From CADDYT01 sp035294125 (GTDB lineage: Bacteria; Chloroflexota; Ktedonobacteria; Ktedonobacterales; Ktedonobacteraceae): a stretch of DNA of 64,000 nt. The position numbers and the translations under genes were made by a program. The notes under the pieces are model-generated. The model searched no databases, was not told the origin of the DNA, and saw nothing but the letters and a program-made list of their open reading frames with translations. Positions 52,436 through 62,145 of this stretch are shown piece after piece. The stretch covers positions 1 to 64,000 of the forward strand of contig DATGLM010000076.1 of NCBI GenBank assembly GCA_035294125.1, written 5' to 3'. Numbering within the stretch: the stretch's first letter is position 1; each line of letters starts with the position of its first letter.

Positions 52436-53203
52436 CTAACGAGCACTCATCCTGATTGCACCATCCAGCCTGATAACCTCCCCGTTTAACATGGGGTTTT
52501 CGATGATGTGTCTGGCGAGGGCGGCGTATTCGGAGGGACGGCCCAGGCGTGGAGGGAATGGCACCTGCTGGCCGAGAGAGATACGCGCCGGTTCCGGCAG
52601 GCTTCCCAGCAGGGGCGTGTCGAAGAGACCGGGGGCAATCGTCATAACGCGAATGCCGAAGCGCGCAAACTCGCGAGCGATGGGCAACGTCATGCTGACA
52701 ATACCACCCTTCGAGGCGGAATAGGCGGCCTGCCCGATCTGCCCATCAAAGGCGGCCACCGAGGCGGTGTTGATGATGACGCCGCGCTCGCCTTCCGCGT
52801 CAGGCTCGTTCCCGGCCATCGCCGCCGCTACCAGGCGAATCACGTTGAATGTCCCGATCAGATTCACCTGGATCACTGTATTGAAAGAGGCCAGGCGGCT
52901 CGGTCCGTTCTTGCCCAGCACGCGCTCGGCCACACCAATGCCCGCGCAGTTAATCGCCACGGACAGATTGCCGAAGGTCGAAAGCGCCGCATCAATCGTG
53001 CCCTGTACCGAGGCCTCATCCACCACATCGGTCTTGACAAATATGACGGAAGCGCCCAGTTCCCCGACCAGCGCGTTGCCCAGCTCGCTGTTCAGGTCGG
53101 CAATCACCACCTTCGCTCTCGACTCGCTCATCAGGCGCACGCAGGCCGCGCCCAGCCCGGAGGCACCGCCCGTCACCAGAACACCCTTGTTCTTCAGATC
53201 CAT
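52436..53203 (-). CDS. Short-chain dehydrogenase, HSD10-like 3-hydroxyacyl-CoA dehydrogenase
   Basis: The 255 residues show TGGASGLGAA (NAD loop), NCAGIGVAERV, INTASVAAFDGQIGQAAYSASKGG (Ser, Tyr, Lys) and RVMTIAPGLFDTPLLGSLPEP ... PPRLGRPSEYAALARHIIENPMLNGEVIRLDGAIRM. These stretches follow the type II 3-hydroxyacyl-CoA dehydrogenase (HSD17B10) pattern closely, including the inserts around FNVIRLVAAAMAGNEPD. It oxidises 3-hydroxyacyl-CoA, for example in branched-chain or fatty acid breakdown. ATG 53203 has GAAGGAAG upstream. Confidence 0.92.
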   Translation of the reverse strand: MDLKNKGVLVTGGASGLGAACVRLMSESRAKVVIADLNSELGNALVGELGASVIFVKTDVVDEASVQGTIDAALSTFGNLSVAINCAGIGVAERVLGKNGPSRLASFNTVIQVNLIGTFNVIRLVAAAMAGNEPDAEGERGVIINTASVAAFDGQIGQAAYSASKGGIVSMTLPIAREFARFGIRVMTIAPGLFDTPLLGSLPEPARISLGQQVPFPPRLGRPSEYAALARHIIENPMLNGEVIRLDGAIRMSAR

Positions 53204-53317
53204 AACTTCCTTCACTTTCCTTTCATATTATCCTGTCATCTAGCGTCGCTGCATGTACGCAATTGAGGCTACTGAGAGGAGTATATCACATCCCCCGGAC
53301 ACGCAATGCGGTGTTCA

Positions 53318-53345
53318 TTGACGTATAATAATACTCAAGTATATT
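53318..53345 (+). promoter_or_regulatory. Promoter candidate for the DAO-type flavoenzyme
   Basis: TTGACG (53318-53323) and TATATT (53340-53345) are separated by 16 bases, 37 bases before the start codon. Confidence 0.45.
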
Positions 53346-53382
53346 TACTGTGACGACCGACAACACTGGAAAGAGCGCAAAT

Positions 53383-54567
53383 ATGAGCACAACACATACT
53401 GAGATTCTGGTAATTGGTGGAGGAGTGATGGGGAGTTCGATTGCGTACCACGTGGCGCGACAGGGACGCGAGGTGCTGCTGATAGAGCGGGCGGAGGTGG
53501 CCGTCGAGCCTGCGGCCTCGTGGGCGAGCGCGGGCGGCGTGCGACGGCAGGGGCGACACGCCGCCGAGGCACGGCTGGCAAGTGAGGCCATCGCGCGCTG
53601 GCCGACGCTGGAAGAGGAGCTTGGGGCCAACATGCATTACCGGCAAGGCGGCAATTTGCTGCTGGCCGAGAGCGCGCAGGAGGCGGAGCAACTGGCGGCG
53701 CACGTGCAGCACCAGCACGAACTGGGCTTCGCCGATGTGCGGCTGCTCGATAGGCAGGAGGCGCTGGCGCTCGTACCCGGCCTGAACAAGCGCGTGGTGG
53801 CTGGCAGCTTCAGCCCGGCGGATGGGCAGGCCGACCCGGCTCTGACCACGCGCGCCTTTGCTCGTGCCGCACAACGGCATGGAGCTAACTACTGGGCGAG
53901 AACAGCTTGCGCCTCACTGCTTATGGAAAATGGGCGCGTGCTGGGGGCGCGCACGGAACGCAGTGATGTGCGGGCCGAGCAGGTCGTGCTGTCAGCAGGG
54001 GCGTGGAGCAGCGAACTGGCTGCAACGATTGGCGTGCAACTGCCTATCCGCATGCGGGCCTTACAAATGGTACTTTCGACGCCCGGCACGCCGGGCAGCT
54101 TGCGACCCGTGCTCTCCGCGCTCTCTCGCCCGCTCTCACTCAAGCAGTTGAATGATGGAGCGTTCCTGCTTGGCGGCGGCTGGCTCGGTATCCCTGCTCT
54201 TGACCGGCGCTCCTATACGCTGCTGCCGACGCATATTCAGGGCAACTGGCAGACGGCGTGCGAACTCCTGCCCCAGGTGGGCCAGCAAGAAGTTGCGCGG
54301 GCATGGTGCGGACTGGAAGCACAGAGCTTCGACAATATTCCTTTCATCGGCCCATTACCGGGAGTAGTGGGGCTGACGCTTGCGCTCGGCTTCTCCGGCC
54401 ACGGCTTCGCCATCGCGCCAGCGGTCGGGCGGGCCGTGGCCGATCAACTGGCCGGGCGTCCGGTTCCCGAGCTGGATGGTCTCAGTCCCGCTCGTATTGC
54501 CGACTTCGACCCGGCACGGGTCGCTGCTTTCCTGACAGAGAAGCCGATAACGAGTGCGCTGGATTAA
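53383..54567 (+). CDS. FAD-dependent amine/amino-acid oxidoreductase (DAO family)
   Basis: The 394 residues start with the dinucleotide motif EILVIGGGVMGSSIAYHVARQGREVLLIER, then AASWASAGGVRRQGR (the FAD-side Ser-Ala-Gly-Gly pattern), DGQADPALTTRAFARAAQRHG, VVLSAGAWSSELA, and the C-terminal GVVGLTLALGFSGHGFAIAPAVGRAVADQL. It is closest in style to sarcosine/glycine oxidases and proline dehydrogenase beta subunits. The substrate amino acid is unknown. ATG 53383 is chosen over the upstream 53350 start because the Rossmann motif should begin near residue 5-10. Confidence 0.88.
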   Translation: MSTTHTEILVIGGGVMGSSIAYHVARQGREVLLIERAEVAVEPAASWASAGGVRRQGRHAAEARLASEAIARWPTLEEELGANMHYRQGGNLLLAESAQEAEQLAAHVQHQHELGFADVRLLDRQEALALVPGLNKRVVAGSFSPADGQADPALTTRAFARAAQRHGANYWARTACASLLMENGRVLGARTERSDVRAEQVVLSAGAWSSELAATIGVQLPIRMRALQMVLSTPGTPGSLRPVLSALSRPLSLKQLNDGAFLLGGGWLGIPALDRRSYTLLPTHIQGNWQTACELLPQVGQQEVARAWCGLEAQSFDNIPFIGPLPGVVGLTLALGFSGHGFAIAPAVGRAVADQLAGRPVPELDGLSPARIADFDPARVAAFLTEKPITSALD

Positions 54568-54575
54568 GCCCAGGG

Positions 54576-55385
54576 TCAGGCGCTGGCGAGGCGAGCGACA
54601 TATGCCCGTTCGTCAGCGCCGAACAGGGGAAATTCACTGGCTGCCGCGTTCTCGATGACATGACGCGGCACGTAAGTAGCGGGAATAGCTACCTGGCAGC
54701 GCAGGTCACTCAAAATCCACTTCAGCAGTGCCTGCGCCCAGGTGGTAACACCGAAGGCGTGCAGGGGCTGCAAGGCGGCAGGCGAGGGCTTGCGGCGCAT
54801 AAGCTCCCCCTCACCAAAGGGGCGCATGACAACCACACCTAAACCGAGATCGGCTGCCAGGGGAAGAATCTCGCGCTCGACCTCGCGCTCCAGCGGGTTA
54901 TAGGGAATCTGGATGGCACTGATGCGCCCGGTTAGCATCACGCGCCGCAATTCAGGGAAGGCTGCGCTGCTATAATGCGTTGCGCCGATGGCCCGTACCT
55001 TGCCCTCCTCTTTCAAACGTTCCAGCATCGCCAACCGCTCCTGCCAGGCGACCAGATTGTGAATCTGGTAGAGATCGATATAGCCACCGAAAAAGGCGAG
55101 GGATTGCTCGATTTGCAACTGCGCTACCTGATCATCCGGCGTCCAGATTTTGGTTGCCACCAGTGTGTGCTCACGCCTGCCCTCAAGCGCCAACCTAAGC
55201 ACGCGCTCAGCCTCACCATACATGGGCGAGGAATCGAAAAAAGTGGAGCCAACCGAGAAGGCAGCGTTCACTACCTCGCCCGCACGTTTCTCAGCAGCCT
55301 CTCCCCGCACATCAAAGGTTCGCCACGTACCCAATCCTACCACGGGTACCTCGAAACCAGCCTTTCCTAACATACGGTATCTCAT
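54576..55385 (-). CDS. Aldo/keto reductase, short form
   Basis: The 269 residues have the AKR barrel: GLGTWRTFDV, FFDSSPMYGEAERVL (Asp, Tyr), VATKIWTPDD (Lys), IDLYQIHN (His), and IQIPYNPLEREVEREILPLAADLGLGVVVMRPFGEGEL. The C-terminus (LSDLRCQVAIPATYVPRHVIENAAA) is the coenzyme end. It converges with the flavoenzyme gene (8 bases between stops). It is distinct in sequence from the reductase at 49105. The substrate is unknown. Confidence 0.9.
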   Translation of the reverse strand: MRYRMLGKAGFEVPVVGLGTWRTFDVRGEAAEKRAGEVVNAAFSVGSTFFDSSPMYGEAERVLRLALEGRREHTLVATKIWTPDDQVAQLQIEQSLAFFGGYIDLYQIHNLVAWQERLAMLERLKEEGKVRAIGATHYSSAAFPELRRVMLTGRISAIQIPYNPLEREVEREILPLAADLGLGVVVMRPFGEGELMRRKPSPAALQPLHAFGVTTWAQALLKWILSDLRCQVAIPATYVPRHVIENAAASEFPLFGADERAYVARLASA

Positions 55386-55512
55386 CCTCTTGCCCTTTCA
55401 CTTTCGTCTCTTACTTATTATACTCCTGCTAAAGATAATACGTTTTGTCTCATCCCCTGGGAACTGTTTCTTCCGGCACAGGGACAAAGGCAGGTGGGGA
55501 AGAAACGTTCTT

Positions 55513-57255
55513 TCAAGAGACAAGCGTTTGTTCTCTGTCAGGCGGTGCCAGCATCCTGGGAAACGGGAGAAAACCTGGCAGCTTGCGCCTGCGTACCAGT
55601 CGAAGTGCCAGCAACGGCAGCAGCCATATCCAGAGACCCCCGAGATATGACCATACAAAAAGAGACAGGTGAGCTATATAAACATGGTCCGTTGCCCAGG
55701 TGGCAAAGCAATAGAGCGAGAGCATGCTGAAAGCCAGGAGGCGTACAGCTCCGGTAACATCCACATTACGGAAGGGCGAACGTTCGGAACCGGTAGTAGC
55801 CTCCACGAGAGCATAGAGACCGAAGAAGGTGACGATGTACCAGGGCCAGAACCACGGCGAGCCAACCAGACAGTAGAACAGCCAGGCCGTGGCCAGCCAG
55901 CGAATCAGACCCGATGGCGTTCTCGTCTCTCTCCACCGGTAAATTGCCCACACACAGAGTAGTGCGAAAAGCCCGATGAAGATGGCAATACTGAGCGTGT
56001 GGAAAAAGTGGCGGGTAGATAAGTAGAGCGTGTTCGTAAACCTGTGGCCTGAGAGGATCACGAGGCTGCTGTCTAAATGGGTGGCAAAATCCGCCAGGGA
56101 ATTTGCGGAGCGGTAGGTACCGGGATTAACGCGCAACACATTGAGCACTGCTCCGCGCTGCCAGAAGGGCAGGTAGAGCGCGACAATCACCCCCATATAG
56201 GTTATGGCCGTTCCTGCTATATTGCGCCAGCGCTGAGGCAGCAAGCAAACAAACAGGAAAAAGCCCGGAATCAAGACGGCCATATTGAGCTTCAAGCAGG
56301 TCGCCAGCGCGAAGAGAACAGCAGCCAGCAAGAGGTTTGCCGTCGGAACACCCCTCTGAGAAGACCATTTGCGCACAATCAGCCAGAGTGTGAGCAAGAG
56401 GAGAAACAGGACGGTGGCATCGTTATGCGCATTAACGCAGGCTTCAAAAAGGAGCAGGGGATTCCAGGCAAAGGCTAGCGTCAGCAGGAGTCGCTTCCCG
56501 CGCAGGTAGGGCGCGTTCCGGCCCATGAGATAACCGCTAATCGACCAGATGAGCATGGTAGAGCCGAGATGCATGGCTAATCCGAAGAGCCGCAGCGCCA
56601 GTATCATCGCAGCGATATCTTTAAAGCCAAAGGCATCCACGAGTATTTGCAACGCGCCGCTAATGATAACCCAGACAGGGCCATAAGCAGAAGGCTGGTT
56701 CGTCCAGTAGATATATTGATAGACCGGATCAGAGTGTATCTGAACAGGCAGCGTAGTGAGCGGGTTCAGGTGATAGATCACGCCCATGCGAGCATAGGCG
56801 ATGTAGGAAAAGACATCCGACGAGGTCACCACAGGTATGGTGACGCAGACAAGTCCGATGAACAGGGTGGAGAAGAAGATATAGCGCGGCGTGATACGCC
56901 TGGGAAGAGAGCGCAACGCCAGCAGATAGACAAGAAACACAACCAGGAACGTGCACAAAAGCAAGCCGGTCTCTCCCCAGGCAAGCATTCGTGGAGGCGT
57001 TGCCGGTGCTGTCAGGTGCGCTCCCGGTACAGGAATAGACAGCGCCCAGCCCGGAAAAAGTAGCAATGCTGGCCCGGCTGGCCAGCGCCCCAGCCGTGTC
57101 AGGAGCGCGTCAATAAACTGCAAGTATTTTAATGGCAATACCGCGTCAAGTAAGAGAAAAGCGGCCAACATATCTGCGAACACGAGCAGCGGCAAAGCAA
57201 AAGAAACCGCTATAGAGAATCTTTTACCAATTGCATATCCAGTAGCGTTATTCAT
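55513..57255 (-). CDS. GT-C/GT87-like polyprenyl-phosphate-dependent glycosyltransferase
   Basis: The protein has 580 residues with about 12-13 membrane helices. The first outer loop carries VTSSDVFSYIAYARMGVIYHLNPLTTLP, the acidic motif typical of GT-C mannosyltransferases (GT87/MptB-like), followed by PSAYGPVWVIISGALQ and FAWNPLLLFEACVNAHNDATVLFLLL. Such enzymes move a sugar from a polyprenyl phosphate to a glycan or lipid outside the membrane. ATG 57255 has GGAGGT 10 bases upstream; the frame extends 9 codons further. No other glycan gene is adjacent. Confidence 0.8.
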   Translation of the reverse strand: MNNATGYAIGKRFSIAVSFALPLLVFADMLAAFLLLDAVLPLKYLQFIDALLTRLGRWPAGPALLLFPGWALSIPVPGAHLTAPATPPRMLAWGETGLLLCTFLVVFLVYLLALRSLPRRITPRYIFFSTLFIGLVCVTIPVVTSSDVFSYIAYARMGVIYHLNPLTTLPVQIHSDPVYQYIYWTNQPSAYGPVWVIISGALQILVDAFGFKDIAAMILALRLFGLAMHLGSTMLIWSISGYLMGRNAPYLRGKRLLLTLAFAWNPLLLFEACVNAHNDATVLFLLLLTLWLIVRKWSSQRGVPTANLLLAAVLFALATCLKLNMAVLIPGFFLFVCLLPQRWRNIAGTAITYMGVIVALYLPFWQRGAVLNVLRVNPGTYRSANSLADFATHLDSSLVILSGHRFTNTLYLSTRHFFHTLSIAIFIGLFALLCVWAIYRWRETRTPSGLIRWLATAWLFYCLVGSPWFWPWYIVTFFGLYALVEATTGSERSPFRNVDVTGAVRLLAFSMLSLYCFATWATDHVYIAHLSLFVWSYLGGLWIWLLPLLALRLVRRRKLPGFLPFPRMLAPPDREQTLVS

Positions 57256-57313
57256 GTATCCCTGCACCTCCAGCAATCCCACACTGATCGATATTACGCT
57301 TTCTTCCTTTTAT

Positions 57314-57577
57314 TCATTCCATGACCTCTATGTCCAGACTGCTTCCTGTTAAGCGTTCGCGCAAACTACCATGCTGGAGATAGGGCATGGTAAAATATAA
57401 CCGCCCATCCCGCTCACCTGCATCGAAGATCAGCAAAATATGCTCACGTTTGAGCAAGCACAGAGCATCTGCCTCGCGCTGAAAACGCTGTACGCAGTCA
57501 TCCGGCTCCATGTCTACCACCTTGAGCGCCACCTCCCTCCGCTCGCGCGCATCATACGCAAAATAGACCCCCGACAT
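57314..57577 (-). pseudogene. Ser/Thr kinase N-lobe fragment
   Basis: The 87 codons encode only an N-lobe: glycine-loop remains (YGGMSGVYFAYDARERREVALKVV with the Lys), helix C with READALCLL, HILLIFDAGERDGRLYFTMPYLQHGSLRERLTG, and then a stop. The catalytic loop, DFG and C-lobe are absent. The frame is open about 30 codons upstream but without a standard start. It is a relic of a kinase gene cut in the hinge, unless the short protein acts as a decoy. Confidence 0.7.
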
Positions 57578-57914
57578 GCCTCCATAACTAGACGGCGCAG
57601 GAGGCAGTAGTGGCCCAGATTCTCCGGTGATACAGCCATCAATGACATCGCGACCCTTCCCTTTCTCGCGAATTTAATCTTCTATAGAAGTCTTAAGATA
57701 ACTTCATCTCTTTTTAGAAAAATATCTCCTCTATAAGAATTTCTCATCTAAAATTACTATAATACCGTGCAGCATCCGGTATCTTGCTCAGGCATTGAGT
57801 CAAGCAAAACACATGGAACTCATGGAGATGTGGCATTAAGTACATCCACTCTGATTGTATCGTTTACCCTCCAGCATATATACGCCAGGGATATCCAGAC
57901 AGGAGACAGCAGAA

Positions 57915-57958
57915 AGACCTCCCCTTCTCTATGATTTCTTCAGAAGAAAAGGAGGTCT
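57915..57958 (-). terminator. Hairpin downstream of the GH5 gene (distal)
   Basis: AGACCTCCCCTTCT (57915-57928) pairs with AGAAAAGGAGGTCT (57945-57958) with two weak positions. It is a second stem beyond the GH5 stop. Confidence 0.45.
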
Positions 57959-58012
57959 GGAAGCACTGTAGGGGCCGCTTCGTCGCGCACATCGCCGATT
58001 CAGCGGCCACAC

Positions 58013-58040
58013 GGCAATTCAGGCCATAGCCTGAATTGCC
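58013..58040 (-). terminator. Perfect hairpin directly after the GH5 gene
   Basis: Perfect 12-base arms GGCAATTCAGGC (58013-58024) and GCCTGAATTGCC (58029-58040) with a CATA loop lie 9 bases past the stop of the minus-strand GH5 gene. No clear T-run follows. Confidence 0.65.
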
Positions 58041-58049
58041 TCTATCAGT

Positions 58050-60620
58050 TTAATAGCCGATTACATCGTCACCGCCCTGGGTGCCAGAGTAGTTCCAGTA
58101 CTCCGGACGCTCAGCGACGAAGACTGCTCCAGCAGCGTAGCTCTGCACAATCATCGAGACGGCTGCAGTCGCGTGGTTACTGGGTGAATACAGGTTTTGT
58201 AAGACCATCTGCGTAATATCGACGGTAGAGCGGCTATGCGCTCCTACCACGACAGCAGGCGCGGCATAGACCTGGCCGAGCTGATTGACCAGGGTGATAT
58301 AGATCGCCTCGCTGGTACCTGTTGGATTCTGCAAGGTCAGCCACTCGTTAAAGCCGGGAGCGGTATAGCCTTCAGCAAAGGTATAGATGGTCTGACTGGC
58401 AGGCCCGGGCTGGCCGATTACATCGTTGCCACCACTTGAAGCGATGGTAAAGCCGTTGTTGGCACTGACGGTATGCTTATAGTGGAAGAACTGCTCGCGT
58501 TCTACCACAATCTTCGCTCCCGTTGAAGAGACATCTGCCGAAACAGAACTCAGCGGCATGGCCTGATTGACATTGAAGATATACTGGCTCATCGGGTTAA
58601 CCGTTACCGTCGATACTTTGGTAGCCCCACCGGGAGGCTCCAACGTGATGGTCACAGCAGCGGGTGTATTCGTGGGATCGACATTGGCAATCACCAGATA
58701 TTCTTGCCAGTCGGGCTGGTTGCTGTCTCCGGTGAAGCCTTCGGCAAAGAGCCAGTCATTCGCCAGATTCTGTACTCCTACCACCGCTGAGCCGCCCGAG
58801 ATGGTACCCGCGCTGCCCGCGCTGATGTTGGAGAAGTAATCGGGCCGCTCCACGAGCACAGGCTGATTAGATGTGACAACGGCAGTCGTATGGGTAGGTA
58901 GCGAGATCGCGCCGGGAGCGATGGTTCCACGTGCCTGCGCCGGGACTTGCACCGACTGCGTTCCAACCTGCTTTCCACCGGCATAATAGTGGGCAGTGAC
59001 AGTGGCAACAGTGTTTTGTGGATTCAAAATCGTGAGGTACGAGGTATAGCCGCTACCAGAAGGAACATCACCGAAGTAGAAAGTCGTTCCCAGGCTGGTA
59101 GCGCCCATTACATCGTCACCACTATTGATGCCATGATAGTTGAAGTAAATGGGACGTTCGGCTACGATACCATTACACCCACCGGTAACCGTGACAACCG
59201 TTGAAACCGAGTAAGCGGGAGTCGAACTCGGCGATGCCAGGCCGAGATCGTGAACAACTGATTCAGAGACACGGCTGGCAGGAGGTATGGTGAGATTTAC
59301 TAGCTTTGGTGATCCACCTTCAATCAGGTATTTCAGTTGTACATTGCAACTGTTGAGCGGGTCAGGATTGCCCAGGCTCAGGTATTCGTTGAAGCCCGCG
59401 CCAACGCGACCTTCGGCGAAGTACCAGTTCTTGCTGATCGGCGGAGCGGGCTGCACCGACTGGCCCGCATCTGTACGCAATTGCTGGTAGATCAGATAGC
59501 CCATATTCTGGGCAGGAGTGCCGTTATAATCCATAATGAGCTGCGGATAGGTACAGGGCTGCCCCTGCAACACCCATGCCCAGCCAATCCAACCGATATT
59601 ATGACTTTCCAGATAGTTGAGTAGCTGGCTCATGAAACCGATACCGCAGTCATACTCGCCGCTTTCTGCCGATACTACCGGATAGGTCTGGCTGATATTG
59701 CCGAAAGCAGCGGACCATGTACCCGGCTGTTTATCAGAGTAATTGTAAGGATGGGTATCATAAACCACGTTGCCGCCAGTAACAGTATATGTTGGCACCT
59801 GACTCAGATCGAAGGCCCAGTTCATACCACCCACAATCACCAGATTGTTCGCGCCTGTACCGCGCACGGCATTGACCAGTGCCTGCATACCGACACCGGT
59901 ATAGGCGACAGTCTTCGTGCAGCCACAGTCGTTGGAGTAACTGGTATCCTTGGTGACAGGGCAGCCATTCAGCCAGCAGGACCAGCTGGCGGGATGTGGC
60001 TCGTTAAAGATTTCAAACATCACATCGGGGTTATTCTTGTAGGCGGTAGCTACCTGCTGCCAGAAGGTGACGCTGTCGCTATCGGCCAGCGCCCACGGAC
60101 CACCGCCGTCACCTGACTGCCCACCAGCATCGGTCCACTGCAGGTCGAGCATCACATTCATGTGCAGGGCGGTTATGTAACCTACAACTTTACTCACAAG
60201 CGCCTGATAGCCTGACGCGGTGCAATTGCGATTCGCAGCCCCATGAAGCCAGAAACCCTCGGACAGAGGCAGGCGCACGGTATTTGCATACCAGTAAACG
60301 CCGCTGGCGTTATTGGTTCCTGCCCCCATGTACTGCAGGTACGTGGGAGTAAGGTAGTTATCGCCATTACAGTCGTACTCCAGGCCGTCACGTCCGACAC
60401 CATGAATGAGATACGGGTTGCCGTTGGCATCCAGTATCTTGTTGCCCTGCACTGTGTAGGGGCCATTAGCAGCCGTAGCGGCGTGTACCTGCGCGGGCTG
60501 TGCTGTCGCGGCATGAGCAACATTCTGGGCATTCAATGAGGGAACCAGTCCGATTACTCCAGCAATGACGCTCAGCAGCGCAACAAAGCTTACTACGATA
60601 CTTTTTCTCTTTACTGACAT
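58050..60620 (-). CDS. Secreted GH5 glycoside hydrolase with four-repeat C-terminal module
   Basis: ATG 60620 (GGAAG upstream, promoter further upstream) gives 856 residues. A signal peptide (about 1-38, ending AHAA) precedes a GH5 cellulase-type barrel at about 55-390: YTVQGNKILDANGNPYLIHGVGRDGLEY, VMLDLQWTD, acid-base Glu207 in MFEIFNEPHP, and nucleophile Glu319 or 322 in PVVSAESGEYD. The family cuts beta-1,4-glucans or mannans. From about residue 397 to the end there are four repeats opening WYFAEGR, FYFGDV, WLFAEGF and YTFAEGY, each with an ERP.YF-type end. This is the module carried by the S53 peptidase at 17118-20342. Confidence 0.92.
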   Translation of the reverse strand: MSVKRKSIVVSFVALLSVIAGVIGLVPSLNAQNVAHAATAQPAQVHAATAANGPYTVQGNKILDANGNPYLIHGVGRDGLEYDCNGDNYLTPTYLQYMGAGTNNASGVYWYANTVRLPLSEGFWLHGAANRNCTASGYQALVSKVVGYITALHMNVMLDLQWTDAGGQSGDGGGPWALADSDSVTFWQQVATAYKNNPDVMFEIFNEPHPASWSCWLNGCPVTKDTSYSNDCGCTKTVAYTGVGMQALVNAVRGTGANNLVIVGGMNWAFDLSQVPTYTVTGGNVVYDTHPYNYSDKQPGTWSAAFGNISQTYPVVSAESGEYDCGIGFMSQLLNYLESHNIGWIGWAWVLQGQPCTYPQLIMDYNGTPAQNMGYLIYQQLRTDAGQSVQPAPPISKNWYFAEGRVGAGFNEYLSLGNPDPLNSCNVQLKYLIEGGSPKLVNLTIPPASRVSESVVHDLGLASPSSTPAYSVSTVVTVTGGCNGIVAERPIYFNYHGINSGDDVMGATSLGTTFYFGDVPSGSGYTSYLTILNPQNTVATVTAHYYAGGKQVGTQSVQVPAQARGTIAPGAISLPTHTTAVVTSNQPVLVERPDYFSNISAGSAGTISGGSAVVGVQNLANDWLFAEGFTGDSNQPDWQEYLVIANVDPTNTPAAVTITLEPPGGATKVSTVTVNPMSQYIFNVNQAMPLSSVSADVSSTGAKIVVEREQFFHYKHTVSANNGFTIASSGGNDVIGQPGPASQTIYTFAEGYTAPGFNEWLTLQNPTGTSEAIYITLVNQLGQVYAAPAVVVGAHSRSTVDITQMVLQNLYSPSNHATAAVSMIVQSYAAGAVFVAERPEYWNYSGTQGGDDVIGY

Positions 60621-60670
60621 GAACAACTTCCTTTGCTGCACTACAAATACTATTAAAACTATCTTCGTCC

Positions 60671-60698
60671 ATTCTAACAAAGAAAACTCAACCGTCAA
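60671..60698 (-). promoter_or_regulatory. Promoter of the GH5 gene
   Basis: On the minus strand TTGACG (60698-60693) and TAGAAT (60676-60671) are separated by 16 bases, about 50 bases before ATG 60620. It supports that start over the longer open frame. Confidence 0.6.
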
Positions 60699-60890
60699 TG
60701 TGTCAGAATGGTTCACGTTATACCAATTTTTGAATGGCAACCGGCAGGTCTTTCCTTCAGTATAGTGAGTGCTAAGAAACACAGATCGCAATCGGTCCCA
60801 AAACGACCTGCGCTGTTCTGTATTTCCTTGCTTACAATAAACGCCTGTGCGGTTGCTTTCCCTTGTGTCTCCCAACACAAAAGGACTTTT

Positions 60891-61709
60891 TTACCCTCCC
60901 ATGATAATCGCGATATACTCCTGTGTCTGCGCGGGCAGGCAACTGATCCAGTTTGCGCCGCAGGTGGCGATGGCGTATTTGACAGTGGCCGATCCGCTAT
61001 TGTAGGAGGCCAGCGCTTTGGCATAATCTCCTCCAAACTCTTGCGTATAAGAGGCCATCATACGCGCAGCCGCCTGCAACGAAGCGACAGGATCCCAGGG
61101 ATTGATGCCAAGACCGGCGGCGGTAGAGGGCATAAATTGTGCAATGCCTTCCGCTCCGGCAGGGGAATGGGCGTTTGGATTAAAGCCGCTTTCCAGCTCA
61201 ATTTGCCGTACAAAATACGTTGGCGGTATTCCTGCGGCAATAGCATCCTGCTCGGCCATCGCTACATACTGACTTTTTGGTAACGTCACAGTGACAGGAG
61301 CAAAGGCAGCAGTTGGTACCACTGCTGCCGGGGAAGTTGGCGCTACCTGTGCCTGTACCGCCCAGTCTATCTGTTGCGACCGCACCCAGCTCCTCACACG
61401 GGAAAAGAGGATAAAGCTTCCCTGCCCCGCACCAAGCGGCACAAACGAAACGAGTGTCATAGCCAGCAAAAGCACGAGTGTTGCCAGCACAATGCCGACG
61501 CGCAGGGGTGGCGCCATCATCCTCGCCGTCGGATTTTGTCGACTTCGTCCTGGCGCACCAGGGATGACCACCCGCCTTTTTTCAGGAGCGACCATAGTTG
61601 CCCGCAACGACGTGACCAGCGACGATGTGGACGTCATAGGTTCCCTCTTCTCAGACAAAAAACCTGTATCACCTGCCTGTTGCTTTGATGGAACCGGCTG
61701 ATTCCCCAT
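60891..61709 (-). CDS. Lytic transglycosylase (SLT domain)
   Basis: The 272 residues start at ATG 61709 (GAGGAG upstream). A basic cytoplasmic tail of about 70 residues precedes one helix (about 71-93) and an outer linker. The SLT domain (about 145-268) has the catalytic Glu in RQIELESGFNPNAHSPAGAEGIAQFMPSTA and the QAAARMMASYTQEFGGDYAKALASYNSG and YIAIIMG motifs. It cleaves peptidoglycan glycan strands to 1,6-anhydro ends. As a membrane-tethered enzyme it may act in wall remodelling during hyphal growth or sporulation; that role is inference. Confidence 0.9.
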   Translation of the reverse strand: MGNQPVPSKQQAGDTGFLSEKREPMTSTSSLVTSLRATMVAPEKRRVVIPGAPGRSRQNPTARMMAPPLRVGIVLATLVLLLAMTLVSFVPLGAGQGSFILFSRVRSWVRSQQIDWAVQAQVAPTSPAAVVPTAAFAPVTVTLPKSQYVAMAEQDAIAAGIPPTYFVRQIELESGFNPNAHSPAGAEGIAQFMPSTAAGLGINPWDPVASLQAAARMMASYTQEFGGDYAKALASYNSGSATVKYAIATCGANWISCLPAQTQEYIAIIMGG

Positions 61710-62145
61710 ACAGCTCCTCATTAGCTAACCGGATAGTTAGAAGTACCTATTTTTCTCCCCCTCTAATAGAGTAGATCGATACTCATGCATGTGAGGAACA
61801 TAGAAACCAGGCAGTAGGAGATAAATACTATTTTTTCCCTGCCTTCTTAACCTGTGAGGGAGATACAGGGCAGTTCAGGACGTCACGCGGACCCGGAGAG
61901 AGAAATGGCGAGGTGATAACCGCGTAGATTGCGCGCGCCCCTCATACACCAGTTTTATAGTGGCCGAGACCTTCTCCCACGTCTGACAGGGTGCTGGCGT
62001 TTCCTTTTTCAATGCATATCAAAGAATCTCTCAGCCATTGACTTGCTATAACTGACGGGTTAGAATTTACATATACCCGCGTGGCTCTTCGACAGCATAT
62101 TGTCCCCGCAGTTATTCCGCTATCATACGGAAAGGAGCTTGCAGC
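61710..62145. other. Intergenic region with a promoter
   Basis: Divergent spacer between the transglycosylase and permease genes. The clear signal is the promoter at 62038-62066. The rest shows no gene or repeat that I can support. Confidence 0.55.
62038..62066 (+). promoter_or_regulatory. Sigma-70 promoter of the permease gene
   Basis: TTGACT (62038-62043) and TAGAAT (62061-62066) are separated by exactly 17 bases, 80 bases before the start codon. Confidence 0.65.

Larger units (their letters stand above)
57578..58049. other. Intergenic region with two hairpins
   Basis: The stretch 57660-57780 is A/T-rich with a TATAAT at 57758-57763 on the plus strand but no downstream plus-strand gene. 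Hairpins at 57915-57958 and 58013-58040 lie beyond the GH5 stop. No gene is recognised. Confidence 0.5.
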
